Origin: Escherichia marmotae
GTDB lineage: Bacteria; Pseudomonadota; Gammaproteobacteria; Enterobacterales; Enterobacteriaceae
DNA length: 64,000 nucleotides
Assembly: GCF_002900365.1 (NCBI RefSeq)
Contig: NZ_CP025979.1
Location: 1,240,001 to 1,304,000, forward strand
Reading direction: 5' to 3'
Shown here: in pieces, positions 53,822 through 62,421 of the stretch
How positions within the stretch are numbered: position 1 is the stretch's first letter
Layout of the letters: each line of letters opens with the position of its first letter
The notes under the pieces: generated by a model
Databases searched by the model: none
The model's input: the letters and a program-made list of their open reading frames with translations, nothing else
What the model was told of the DNA's origin: nothing
Program-made: the position numbers and the translations under genes

Positions 53822-54517
53822 TTAAATTATCTGCCGTACTTCGTCGAGAGTGGTGGTGCCGTAAGTGCCGAGATCCAGCGTATTACCGTTGTTACCGCGG
53901 ATCACGCCCTGCACCAGAGCAAACTGCAGCGGTTGCGCAACTAACTGCGTACCACCGTTACTGGCGCTAATCGCCACGTTATAAGAACCATTCGGTGCGG
54001 TTGTGCCGTCAGTTAATGTGCCGTCCCAGGTGAAACTGTGGACTCCGGCGGTCAGTTCACCGATATCAATCGTGCGTACAACCGCGCCATTTTTATCAGT
54101 GATCGTGGCGGTGACTTTGTCTGCCGCCTGTTGCAGTTCAACACCAAACGGCGTGGTCGTGGTTACCGCCCCTTCTTCACTGCCAGTACCGGCAAGAATG
54201 GTCGTGCCGGGGATCATCACACCATGACCAATCAGGTTACTGGCCTGTAGCGACTGACTGTTGTCTATCTGTCCGGAAATCGAACCGAGTGTAGTATTGA
54301 GTTTTTCAATCCCGCTAACCGTGCTGATTTGCGCCAGTTGCGATGTCAACTCGTTGTTCTCCATCGGATTGGTCGGATCCTGATTTTTCAGTTGCGCCAC
54401 CAGCAACGTCAGAAAACTGCTTTGTAAATCTGCAGCGTTACTGCCAGTGAGCGAACTACTGCTGGTAGTACTGACACCAGTGTTTGTCGGATCGGTAGTG
54501 GTTACCGCAATGGACAT
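53822..54517 (-). CDS. flgD: FlgD, hook assembly cap protein
   Basis: A 231-residue hook-capping scaffold. It has an N-terminal S/T-rich region, then F-L-T-L-L-V-A-Q-L-K-N-Q-D-P-T-N-P-M-E-N-N-E (the FlgD signature, about 36-57) and a C-terminal Ig-like domain. Intact, 24 bases upstream of flgE. Confidence 0.95.
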   Translation of the reverse strand: MSIAVTTTDPTNTGVSTTSSSSLTGSNAADLQSSFLTLLVAQLKNQDPTNPMENNELTSQLAQISTVSGIEKLNTTLGSISGQIDNSQSLQASNLIGHGVMIPGTTILAGTGSEEGAVTTTTPFGVELQQAADKVTATITDKNGAVVRTIDIGELTAGVHSFTWDGTLTDGTTAPNGSYNVAISASNGGTQLVAQPLQFALVQGVIRGNNGNTLDLGTYGTTTLDEVRQII

Positions 54518-54528
54518 GGTTTTCTCCT

Positions 54529-54933
54529 TTATTGACCGAGCGTGAGGGTCTTCAGCATCATGCTTTTCACCGTGTTGAGGACTTCAACGTTGGCCTGATA
54601 ACTGCGTGATGCCGACATGGTGTTAACCATCTCCCCAACCACATCCACGTTTGGCATTTTCACGTAACCCTTCGCGTCCGCCAGTGGATTTCCCGGCTCA
54701 TATACCAGTTTGTCTGGCGCCTGGCTTTCAATCACGTCAGCCACTTTCACCCCACCTGTCGCGGTTCCCGGCGCGGCGTTCACCTGAAACACCACCTGTT
54801 TTGCCCGATAAGGTTGTCCGTCTGGCCCTGTCACGCTATCGGCATTCGCCAGATTACTGGCCGCTACGTTCAGACGCTGGGACTGGGCAGTTAACGCCGA
54901 CCCGGCGATCTCAAAAATATTCAGCAGTGCCAT
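54529..54933 (-). CDS. flgC: FlgC, proximal rod protein
   Basis: A 134-residue rod protein with the signature A-A-S-N-L-A-N-A-D-S-V and a C-terminal helix containing N-T-M-S-A-S-R-S-Y-Q-A-N-V-E. Intact, 3 bases after flgB. Confidence 0.96.
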   Translation of the reverse strand: MALLNIFEIAGSALTAQSQRLNVAASNLANADSVTGPDGQPYRAKQVVFQVNAAPGTATGGVKVADVIESQAPDKLVYEPGNPLADAKGYVKMPNVDVVGEMVNTMSASRSYQANVEVLNTVKSMMLKTLTLGQ

Positions 54934-54936
54934 CCG

Positions 54937-55353
54937 TTAATTTCCGCTCTGTAAAACGTTCATCATGCCTTTGATTTGCCCACTCAACGCGCTAAGGCTC
55001 ATCTGATATTGCAGGCTGTTATCGGCAAACTGGGTGCGTTCGCGATCCATATCGACGGTATTGCCGTCCAGCGAAGGCTGATCCGGAATACGGTATTGCA
55101 GTTCTGCGGAAGGAGGCGTCAGCGCCTGCGCCGGAATGTGTTGCGTTGAGGTCATGGTCAGGGCCACCACACTGGTTTCATCCCGTCCACGCAGCATTAC
55201 TTTTTTAAGTTCACTGGCAAAATCTATATCGCGCGCCTGATAACCAGGGGTATCGGCGTTGGCGATGTTTGCCGCCAGCACTTCCTGACGATGAGCGCGC
55301 AGATTGAGCGCCTCTTGTTGAAAACGTAAGGCGGCGTCGAGCTTATCGAGCAT
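54937..55353 (-). CDS. flgB: FlgB, proximal rod protein
   Basis: A 138-residue rod protein and first gene of flgBCDEFGHIJ. It has L-A-A-N-I-A-N-A-D-T-P-G-Y-Q-A-R-D-I-D-F, the rod signature. The 153-base spacer to the divergent flgA should hold FlhDC-dependent class II promoters for both directions; I could not mark the exact boxes. Confidence 0.96.
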   Translation of the reverse strand: MLDKLDAALRFQQEALNLRAHRQEVLAANIANADTPGYQARDIDFASELKKVMLRGRDETSVVALTMTSTQHIPAQALTPPSAELQYRIPDQPSLDGNTVDMDRERTQFADNSLQYQMSLSALSGQIKGMMNVLQSGN

Positions 55354-55506
55354 ATCTCCTCCGCAGATATCAAAATTCTGCCGTCAGCTTAAAGGCTTTA
55401 GGCGCGCGTTATCGGCGGAATAAACGCAAAATGGGTCGCTATTTATGCCGTTGATGGTCACGCCGCGCGGGTACAATTTAGCCTGTAGAAATGGCTGGGG
55501 GCGGAA

Positions 55507-56165
55507 ATGCAAATAATGAAGCATGGCGTGGTACTCATCGCGATACTGTTCAGCCCGCTGAGTACGGCTGGCGATTTCACATCACAATTGAAAACCTTTT
55601 TTGTGGTACAACTGGCGGGGTTGAGTGATGAGGTTCGTATCTCTATTCGCACGCCCCCCATTTACTGCCTGCGTGTGAACAGCCATTGTTTTCCATCACC
55701 AGTAATTCCCGCCTGTGGGGCAATGTGAATGTGCTGGCACGCTGCGGCAACGACAAACGATATGTGCAAGTCAATGTGCAGGCCACTGGGAATTATGTCG
55801 TTGCCGCGATGCCCATTGTGCGGGGAGGAAAACTGGAATCTGCCAGCGTCAAACTGAAACGCGGACGGCTGGATACCTTACCGCCACGTACTGTACTGGA
55901 TGTTAATCAACTGGTTGATGCAGTCAGTCTGCGCGATCTGACGCCCGGGCAGCCAATACAACTAACCATGCTGCGCCAGGCCTGGCGAGTAAAAGCCGGA
56001 CAGCGTGTCAACGTGATCGCCAGTGGCGATGGTTTCAGCGCTAATGCTGAAGGTCAGGCGCTGAACAACGCGGCGGTTGCGCAAAATGCTCGTGTCCGCA
56101 TGGTGTCGGGTCAGGTGGTCAGTGGTGTGGTGGATGCGGATGGGAATATTCTTATAAACCTGTAA
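55507..56165 (+). pseudogene. flgA: flgA, P-ring assembly chaperone, frameshifted
   Basis: FlgA is the periplasmic chaperone for FlgI P-ring assembly, about 219 residues. The start (M-Q-I-M-K-H-G, signal peptide to L-S-T-A-G) runs to V-R-I-S-I-R-T-P-P and then leaves frame at a six-C run (55653-55658, followed by ATTTA), ending at a TGA at 55726-55728. The rest, from L-L-P-A-C-E-Q-P onwards through N-S-R-L-W-G-N-V-N-V to I-L-I-N-L, lies in another frame to 56165. One missing base in the C-run or the adjacent A accounts for it. The C-terminal SAF-like domain is otherwise intact. Confidence 0.88.
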
Positions 56166-56170
56166 TCTGT

Positions 56171-56197
56171 TAAAGATTGACCGACTATTGCCGATAA
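56171..56197 (+). promoter_or_regulatory. Sigma-28 (FliA) promoter of flgMN
   Basis: TAAAGATT (56171-56178), an 11-base spacer and a perfect GCCGATAA (56190-56197) match the FliA consensus, 43 bases before flgM. It lets the anti-sigma gene respond to its own sigma factor. Confidence 0.88.
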
Positions 56198-56240
56198 ATA
56201 AGCAACAAATGATAAAAGCGCCCTCAATGAGGAATAAACC

Positions 56241-56534
56241 ATGAGTATTGACCGCACCGCTCCCCTGAAGCCCATAAGCACCGTTCAGCCACGCGAAACC
56301 AGTGACACTCCGGTAGCCAATACCCGCTCGACAAAAACGACCGCCGCCGCCAGTACCAGTGTGACATTAAGCGATGCACAAGCAAAGCTGATGCAACCAG
56401 GCAGCAGTGATATCAATCTTGAGCGCGTAGAAGCGTTGAAACTGGCGATTCGTAACGGTGAACTAAAAATAGATGTCGGCAAAATTGCCGATGCACTGAT
56501 CAGCGAAGTGCAACAAGACTTACTGAGTAAATAA
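56241..56534 (+). CDS. flgM: FlgM, anti-sigma-28 factor
   Basis: A 97-residue, largely disordered protein that binds FliA until it is exported through the completed hook-basal body. The C-terminal FliA-binding part has L-E-R-V-E-A-L-K-L-A-I-R-N-G-E-L-K-I-D. With flgE and flgA broken, FlgM could not be exported, so class III flagellar genes should stay off (inference). Confidence 0.96.
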   Translation: MSIDRTAPLKPISTVQPRETSDTPVANTRSTKTTAAASTSVTLSDAQAKLMQPGSSDINLERVEALKLAIRNGELKIDVGKIADALISEVQQDLLSK

Positions 56535-56538
56535 ACGT

Positions 56539-56955
56539 ATGACGCGTCTTGCAGAGATCCTCGACCAGATGTCCGCAGTGCTTAACGATCTTAAAATGGT
56601 GATGGAGCAAGAGCTGCAACATCTCTCTATGGGGCAGATCAACGGCAGTCAGTTACAACGGATTACAGAACAAAAAAGCTCACTGCTGGCGACGCTGGAT
56701 TACCTCGAGCAGTTACGTCGGCAAATACCGGATGCCGCAAACAGCAACGATATCGCACAATGCTGGCAGGAAATTACCGTAAAAACGCAGCAACTGCGTC
56801 AGTTAAATCAACATAACGGCTGGCTACTGGAAGGACAGATTGAGCGCAATCAACAGGCGCTGGAAATGCTGAAACCACATCAGGAGCCGACGCTGTACGG
56901 GGCCAACGGTCAAACCTCAACGCCCCATCGCGGCGGTAAAAAGATATCTATCTGA
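56539..56955 (+). CDS. flgN: FlgN, export chaperone for FlgK and FlgL
   Basis: A 138-residue, leucine- and glutamine-rich helical protein that escorts FlgK and FlgL to the flagellar secretion apparatus. M-E-Q-E-L-Q-H-L and E-Q-K-S-S-L-L-A-T-L-D-Y-L-E are typical. It lies 4 bases after flgM and ends before convergent murJ. Intact. Confidence 0.95.
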   Translation: MTRLAEILDQMSAVLNDLKMVMEQELQHLSMGQINGSQLQRITEQKSSLLATLDYLEQLRRQIPDAANSNDIAQCWQEITVKTQQLRQLNQHNGWLLEGQIERNQQALEMLKPHQEPTLYGANGQTSTPHRGGKKISI

Positions 56956-56994
56956 AGATTTTCTCCGGCCTGCAATGCAGGCCGGGATTGGTTA

Positions 56995-58530
56995 TTAAGC
57001 CGTCCGACGGGCAAACTCTTTGACTTTGAAGCCCAGCACCGCCAGCGCGGCAAAGTACGCCGCAATTCCCGCGACAACTACCGCCATCAAACGCAGTAAG
57101 CGCCAGGGCATAGTACCCAATGACCAGTCCGGCATGATGTGCAACATACCTAAAAGTACGCCAGACATCACCAGCACTGCCACCACCAGACGCAGCAGAA
57201 ACGCAGTCCAACCGGGTTGCGGGGTAAAGATTTTCTGCTTACGCAACTGCCAGTAAAGCAGCGAGGCATTCAGGCAAGCTGCCAGACCAATGGAAAGCGA
57301 CAGTCCGGCATGTTTCAACGGGCCGATAAACGCCAGGTTCATCAACTGCGTCAAAATCAGCGTGACGATGGCAATTTTCACCGGTGTTTTAATATCCTGG
57401 CGGGAATAAAAACCCGGAGCCAGCACTTTCACCACAATCAGGCCGATCAACCCCACTGAATAGGCAATCAATGCCCGCTGAGTCATCAGCGCATCAAAGG
57501 CGGTAAATTTACCGTACTGGAACAGCGAAACAGTTAATGGACCAGAGAGAATACCCAACGCTACCGCGCTCGGCAGCGCCAGCAGGAAACAAAGACGCAG
57601 GCCCCAGTCCATCAAGCGGTTGTATTCATCATGATTACCGCTGGCAAAACTTTTCGACAGCGACGGCAGCAAAATAGTCCCCAGCGCCACGCCCAGTACG
57701 CCAGACGGAAACTCCATTAAACGGTCGGCGTAGTACATCCACGACACGGAACCTGAGGCAAGAAACGAAGCAAAAATGGTGTTGATGATCAAGGAGATCT
57801 GACTAACAGAAACACCAAGGATCGCCGGCCCCATCTGTTTCACCACGCGCATTGCTCCTGCATCGTGAAAGTTAATGCGCGGCAGAACCAACATGCCGAT
57901 CTTCTTCAGGTGCGGTAGCTGATACACCAGTTGCAGTATACCGCCCACCGTAACAGCCCACGCCAGCGCCAGCACCGGCGGATTAAAGTACGGTGCAGCA
58001 AACAGCGCAAAACCAATCATGCTGATGTTAAGTAACGTCGGGGCAAATGCCGGAATCGAGAAACGGTTCCAGGTATTCAAAATAGCCCCCACCAGCGATG
58101 CCAGGGAGATCAGCAAAATATAGGGAAAAGTGATCTGCAATAGCTGAGTGGTCAGCGCGAATTTGTCGGCGGTGTCAGCAAAGCCCGGCGCGGTCACCAT
58201 TATCACCCACGGTGCGGCGAGCATCCCGGCAACGGTCACAACCGCCAGTGCCAGCGTCAGCAGGCCCGAGACATAAGAGACAAAGACCCGAGTTGCATCT
58301 TCACCTTGCTTGCTTTTATATTCCGCCAGAATCGGCACGAATGCCTGGGAGAATGCCCCTTCGGCAAAGATACGGCGCAACAAGTTAGGAAGTTTGAAAG
58401 CGACGAAAAAAGCGTCGGTTGCCATCCCTGCGCCAAAAATTCTGGCGACAATAGCGTCACGTGCAAAGCCAAGCACACGCGAAAACATGGTCATCGAGCT
58501 GACGGCGGCCAGCGATTTTAATAAATTCAT
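56995..58530 (-). CDS. murJ: MurJ (MviN), lipid II flippase
   Basis: A 511-residue MOP-superfamily membrane protein with about 14 helices that moves lipid II across the inner membrane. M-F-S-R-V-L-G-F-A-R-D-A-I-V-A-R-I-F-G-A near residue 15 is the MurJ signature carrying essential arginines. The ATG ending at 58530 (M-N-L-L-K-S-L) gives the family length; the longer ORF adds 13 atypical residues. Confidence 0.97.
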   Translation of the reverse strand: MNLLKSLAAVSSMTMFSRVLGFARDAIVARIFGAGMATDAFFVAFKLPNLLRRIFAEGAFSQAFVPILAEYKSKQGEDATRVFVSYVSGLLTLALAVVTVAGMLAAPWVIMVTAPGFADTADKFALTTQLLQITFPYILLISLASLVGAILNTWNRFSIPAFAPTLLNISMIGFALFAAPYFNPPVLALAWAVTVGGILQLVYQLPHLKKIGMLVLPRINFHDAGAMRVVKQMGPAILGVSVSQISLIINTIFASFLASGSVSWMYYADRLMEFPSGVLGVALGTILLPSLSKSFASGNHDEYNRLMDWGLRLCFLLALPSAVALGILSGPLTVSLFQYGKFTAFDALMTQRALIAYSVGLIGLIVVKVLAPGFYSRQDIKTPVKIAIVTLILTQLMNLAFIGPLKHAGLSLSIGLAACLNASLLYWQLRKQKIFTPQPGWTAFLLRLVVAVLVMSGVLLGMLHIMPDWSLGTMPWRLLRLMAVVVAGIAAYFAALAVLGFKVKEFARRTA

Positions 58531-58639
58531 TGGTGTTCTAATCCAGACCCACGAACAAAACGCCTGCAACGCAGGCGCTGAAAGAGGCGAATAGTCTACC
58601 TAGATTATGGTGAATTGCTACCGCCAGATGTTACAGGGT

Positions 58640-59563
58640 TTATTCACTCATCGCGTCTCGCCAGAGTTTGTCAACGATGCGCTGCGCCAGTACTGCCTGC
58701 TCACCAGCAGTTTGTGGAACTGTCTGATTTTGCACGCATTCGATGAAATGATGCGCGCAGCCAACAAATCCACGCTGCTCGAGGGTACTTTGCCAGCCGG
58801 GAATCGGTTTGTGCACCACGCCCTGCCCGCGCTCCTCGCGCCATTCACGCATATCCGTAATGTCGATGAGCGCGCCGTCGGTCACGGCCTGCACCGTTTC
58901 ACGCTGGCTACCAGCACGGCGATGCATGCAGGTGGTGATTTGCAAAGGCCCCACCGAAAAATGGTGCTCGGCAAACAACATTTCGCCAGACTCGTTAGTC
59001 AACAGCGAACCACCGTCAAGGGAGGCTTTGCCGCCAGACAGCCACAGAGCAGTGTCAACCACATGCAGATAATCATCCAGCAACGTGAAATAAAGATCGT
59101 GTGGCCCGACGCTATGAGTACGATGTTTATCCATTCTCAGCGACACTGCGGTGGCAAGTTGCGTTTTTAGCTCACTGTAGAGCGGTGCAAAGCGACGGTT
59201 AAAACCGACCATCAACGTCAGTTTTTTCCGCGCCGCCAGTTCCACCAGCCGCTCGGCATCGCGCAGATTTTCTGCCAGGGGTTTATCGACACAGACATGA
59301 ACGCCAGCGTTTAATAACGCACTGACCACTTCAAAATGACTGGCGGTGCTGGAGTGGACAAAAACTGCATCGCAACTGGCAGCAAGGTTAGATAACGAAT
59401 CGGCATAAGGAATGCGCCAGCTTTCACAAATGGGTAGAGCTTTCTCGCGCGTTGGCGACCATGCCCCCTGTAACGTCCAGTCAGACGCTGCCGCCAGCAC
59501 CGGTAACCACGCTTTTTGCGCGATCCCTCCTAACCCCACTACGCCGATACGTAATTTTTTCAC
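58640..59563 (-). CDS. mviM: MviM, Gfo/Idh/MocA-family oxidoreductase
   Basis: A 307-residue NAD(P)-dependent oxidoreductase-like protein. The Rossmann motif G-V-V-G-L-G-G-I-A-Q-K-A is at residues 7-18 and the C-V-D-K-P-L-A motif near 90 holds the catalytic lysine. Substrate unknown. The start is GTG ending at 59563, one base from the yceH stop, so the two are coupled. It lies upstream of murJ. Confidence 0.93.
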   Translation of the reverse strand: MKKLRIGVVGLGGIAQKAWLPVLAAASDWTLQGAWSPTREKALPICESWRIPYADSLSNLAASCDAVFVHSSTASHFEVVSALLNAGVHVCVDKPLAENLRDAERLVELAARKKLTLMVGFNRRFAPLYSELKTQLATAVSLRMDKHRTHSVGPHDLYFTLLDDYLHVVDTALWLSGGKASLDGGSLLTNESGEMLFAEHHFSVGPLQITTCMHRRAGSQRETVQAVTDGALIDITDMREWREERGQGVVHKPIPGWQSTLEQRGFVGCAHHFIECVQNQTVPQTAGEQAVLAQRIVDKLWRDAMSE

Positions 59564-59564
59564 T

Positions 59565-60212
59565 TTAATCTCCCAGATGGGCCAGCAACGAATCAAGACG
59601 CTGTTTCAGTTCTGCCACTTCGATTTCCAGTGCTTCGACACGGACCTGTAAATCACCTTCAACCGCGTTCGACGGTTCCGTTACCACAGGTTGCTCATCT
59701 ATCTCACCACTGAAAAGATGCATATAGCGACTTTCGCGTTTACCCGGTTCGCGAGCCAGACGCACCACAAAAGGGCCATCTTCGCGATTCGCCAGTTGTT
59801 CCAGCGTCGACTCCACTTCCGCCATATCGCTAAATTCATACATTCGCGCCGCGCGGCTGCGCAGTTCACCCGGCGTCTGGGCACCACGCAATAACAACGT
59901 GGTGATTAACGCCACTTCTGCGGCGCTCAGTTTCAGATCGCCAAATTCTGAATTACAAAAGCGTTGCTCATATTTGGTGACCCGATTACCAAAACCGCTC
60001 ACCGTGCGTAAATAATGACGTTTTACCAGATTATCCAACTGCTCCTGCACTTCAGATTCGCTTAAGTTCATTACCGGTTCACGGTTCGTTTTCTGATTAC
60101 AGGCCGTGACTACGCTATTCACGGAGAGCGGGTATTGCTCCGGCGTCGTCACCTGTTTTTCCAGTAAACAGCCAATCACGCGGGCTTCCAGTGCGGTAAG
60201 TTGATACTTCAT
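59565..60212 (-). CDS. yceH: YceH, DUF480 (winged-helix) protein
   Basis: A 215-residue protein of the UPF0502/DUF480 family with tandem winged-helix domains. A-R-V-I-G-C-L-L-E-K-Q-V-T-T-P-E-Q-Y-P-L is the family N-terminus and the last ~25 residues form a coiled coil (V-E-A-L-E-I-E-V-A-E-L-K-Q-R-L). Function unknown; possibly DNA-binding. It lies between rimJ and mviM. Confidence 0.92.
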   Translation of the reverse strand: MKYQLTALEARVIGCLLEKQVTTPEQYPLSVNSVVTACNQKTNREPVMNLSESEVQEQLDNLVKRHYLRTVSGFGNRVTKYEQRFCNSEFGDLKLSAAEVALITTLLLRGAQTPGELRSRAARMYEFSDMAEVESTLEQLANREDGPFVVRLAREPGKRESRYMHLFSGEIDEQPVVTEPSNAVEGDLQVRVEALEIEVAELKQRLDSLLAHLGD

Positions 60213-60222
60213 AACATTCTCC

Positions 60223-60807
60223 TTAGCGGCCAGGCGTCCAGTCCGGGGTGGTTAATGCCGTCAGCACGTGATCGCGCCATTGTCCATCAATCAACAGATA
60301 ATCTTTCGCATAACCTTCTTTTTCAAAACCCAGTCGCGCCAGCAAATCACCGCTACGTTTATTGTGCGGCATATAGTTGGCCATAATGCGATGAATGTGT
60401 TGGGTACGCTGCATATAACGAATGGCGGCGGTCAGGGCTTCAAACATTAGCCCCTTGCCCTGCCATTTTTGTCCGATTGAATAACCGAGATAGCAGGCAT
60501 GGAAAGATCCTCGCACCACATTAGAAAAATTGGCAACGCCAATAATCTCTTTCTCATCCGGGTCGAACAACCCAAAATAGAATGCAGAACCTTGTTTATG
60601 AAATTCATTAATCATGCTTAACCTGGCCTGCCAGCCTGAAGGATAGCAGTGGCTTTCGTCGCGCACTGGTTCCCAGGGCTTGAGAAAATGGCGATTTTCT
60701 GCGTAATAGTCCGCCAGCCGCCAGGCATCACGTTCATGCACCAGACGCACGACCAGTCGGTCTGTGGTTAAGCGCACTTTTGGCACGTTACTACGATAGC
60801 CAAACAT
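60223..60807 (-). CDS. rimJ: RimJ, [ribosomal protein S5]-alanine N-acetyltransferase
   Basis: A 194-residue GNAT acetyltransferase that acetylates the N-terminal alanine of ribosomal protein S5. The acetyl-CoA motif Q-K-W-Q-G-K-G-L-M-F-E-A (about 120-131) and N-K-R-S-G-D-L-L-A-R-L-G-F-E are typical of the RimJ/RimL group. It is divergent from mdtH. Confidence 0.95.
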   Translation of the reverse strand: MFGYRSNVPKVRLTTDRLVVRLVHERDAWRLADYYAENRHFLKPWEPVRDESHCYPSGWQARLSMINEFHKQGSAFYFGLFDPDEKEIIGVANFSNVVRGSFHACYLGYSIGQKWQGKGLMFEALTAAIRYMQRTQHIHRIMANYMPHNKRSGDLLARLGFEKEGYAKDYLLIDGQWRDHVLTALTTPDWTPGR

Positions 60808-60966
60808 TCTATACCTACTCCTTCCCGTAACGTCTTTAATACGCTGTAAGTATTACTATACCTGCGCAACCAGAACCTGTGAAAAGTCCAAAATGCCATT
60901 TCCTGCATTATTCACATATTTGATAAAAACTCTCTATCAAAGAGGACTTTCGATAAAAAAATATTG

Positions 60967-61036
60967 TCCCGGGAAATATGGGAAAAGTATTAGCGACCAT
61001 GCAGAATAGAAAGTGCTCATCTTTTATTTCCCGGGA
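60967..61036 (+). promoter_or_regulatory. 12-bp inverted repeat in the mdtH leader
   Basis: TCCCGGGAAATA (60967-60978) and its exact reverse complement TATTTCCCGGGA (61025-61036) are 46 bases apart. The right arm ends inside the mdtH ribosome binding region GGGAGGGG. If both arms are transcribed, the pair could fold and mask translation initiation. The 235-base rimJ-mdtH spacer contains no gene. Confidence 0.5.
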
Positions 61037-61042
61037 GGGGAA

Positions 61043-62251
61043 ATGTCGCGCGTTTCACAGGCCAGGAACCTGGGTAAATATTTCCTGCTCATCGATAATA
61101 TGCTGGTCGTGCTGGGGTTCTTTGTTGTCTTCCCCCTGATCTCTATCCGCTTCGTTGATCAAATGGGCTGGGCAGCCGTGATGGTCGGTATTGCTCTCGG
61201 TCTGCGTCAGTTCATTCAGCAAGGTTTAGGCATTTTTGGCGGCGCAATTGCCGACCGCTTTGGCGCAAAACCGATGCTCGTCACCGGAATGCTGATGCGC
61301 GCCGCGGGATTTGCCACTATGGGGATCGCCCACGAGCCATGGATGCTGTGGTTTTCCTGCCTTCTCTCAGGTCTTGGCGGTACTCTGTTCGATCCGCCGC
61401 GTTCGGCACTGGTGGTCAAATTGATCCGCCCGCAACAGCGTGGACGTTTTTTCTCCCTGTTGATGATGCAGGACAGTGCTGGTGCGGTCATTGGCGCATT
61501 ATTAGGTAGCTGGCTGTTGCAATACGATTTCCGCCTGGTCTGCGCGACGGGTGCAATTTTGTTTGTGCTGTGTGCGGCATTTAATGCCTGGTTGTTACCG
61601 GCATGGAAACTTTCTACCGTGCGTACGCCAGTCCGCGAAGGCATGGCCCGCGTGATGCGCGATAAACGTTTTGTCACCTATGTTCTGACGCTGGCAGGCT
61701 ACTACATGCTGGCCGTTCAGGTAATGCTGATGCTGCCGATTATGGTCAACGATATCGCCGGAGCGCCCTCTGCCGTTAAATGGATGTATGCCATTGAAGC
61801 GTGTCTCTCCTTAACGTTGCTTTACCCTATCGCCCGCTGGAGCGAAAGACGTTTTCGTCTGGAACACCGATTAATGGCTGGGCTATTGGTCATGTCGTTA
61901 AGCATGATACCGGTTGGAATGGTCAGCAATCTGCAACAACTCTTCACCCTGATTTGTCTATTTTATGTCGGTTCAATCATTGCCGAACCTGCGCGTGAAA
62001 CCCTAAGCGCCTCGCTGGCAGATGCACGAGCGCGCGGCAGCTATATGGGGTTTAGTCGTCTGGGCCTGGCGATTGGCGGTGCTATCGGTTATGTCGGTGG
62101 CGGCTGGCTGTTTGACCTGGGTAAATCGGCGCAGCAACCAGAACTACCGTGGATAATGTTGGGCATTATTGGCATTATCACCTTCGTTGCGATGGGGTGG
62201 CAATTTAGCCAGAAACGCGCTACGCGTCGGTTGCTGGAACGCGACGCCTGA
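61043..62251 (+). CDS. mdtH: MdtH (YceL), MFS multidrug efflux transporter
   Basis: A 402-residue major-facilitator transporter with 12 predicted helices, linked to quinolone resistance when overproduced in E. coli. The motif-A region G-G-A-I-A-D-R-F-G-A-K-P near residue 69 and the D-P-P-R-S-A-L segment are typical. The ATG at 61043 follows GGGAGGGG by 2-4 bases; an in-frame ATG at 61013 has no ribosome binding site. Confidence 0.95.
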   Translation: MSRVSQARNLGKYFLLIDNMLVVLGFFVVFPLISIRFVDQMGWAAVMVGIALGLRQFIQQGLGIFGGAIADRFGAKPMLVTGMLMRAAGFATMGIAHEPWMLWFSCLLSGLGGTLFDPPRSALVVKLIRPQQRGRFFSLLMMQDSAGAVIGALLGSWLLQYDFRLVCATGAILFVLCAAFNAWLLPAWKLSTVRTPVREGMARVMRDKRFVTYVLTLAGYYMLAVQVMLMLPIMVNDIAGAPSAVKWMYAIEACLSLTLLYPIARWSERRFRLEHRLMAGLLVMSLSMIPVGMVSNLQQLFTLICLFYVGSIIAEPARETLSASLADARARGSYMGFSRLGLAIGGAIGYVGGGWLFDLGKSAQQPELPWIMLGIIGIITFVAMGWQFSQKRATRRLLERDA

Positions 62252-62421
62252 AAATGCCATGCTTTCTGTTACCATTGTTCGCCCAGTCAATCTACTCGCC
62301 GCAGCAACCTGTTATTACCTGTCGCCGCTGTTTTCAGTTTTTTCTGCTGGCGGGTTTAACGCTGGTGACACATGCTGCGTTGTGTCAGGATATTGACGCA
62401 GATTTCATGTCGAGGACTACC
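62252..62421. other. mdtH-yceB spacer lacking grxB
   Basis: In K-12 the glutaredoxin 2 gene grxB (215 codons) lies between mdtH and yceB. Here the spacer is only 170 bases, and no frame matches glutaredoxin: neither the C-P-Y-C active site nor the start or end of GrxB is seen. Open frames through this stretch have no family resemblance. Confidence 0.75.

Noticed and set aside
62254..62421. N-terminal extension of yceB from an ATG at 62254
   Set aside because: The extension would put 56 residues before the lipobox signal peptide; the ATG at 62422 gives a normal lipoprotein.
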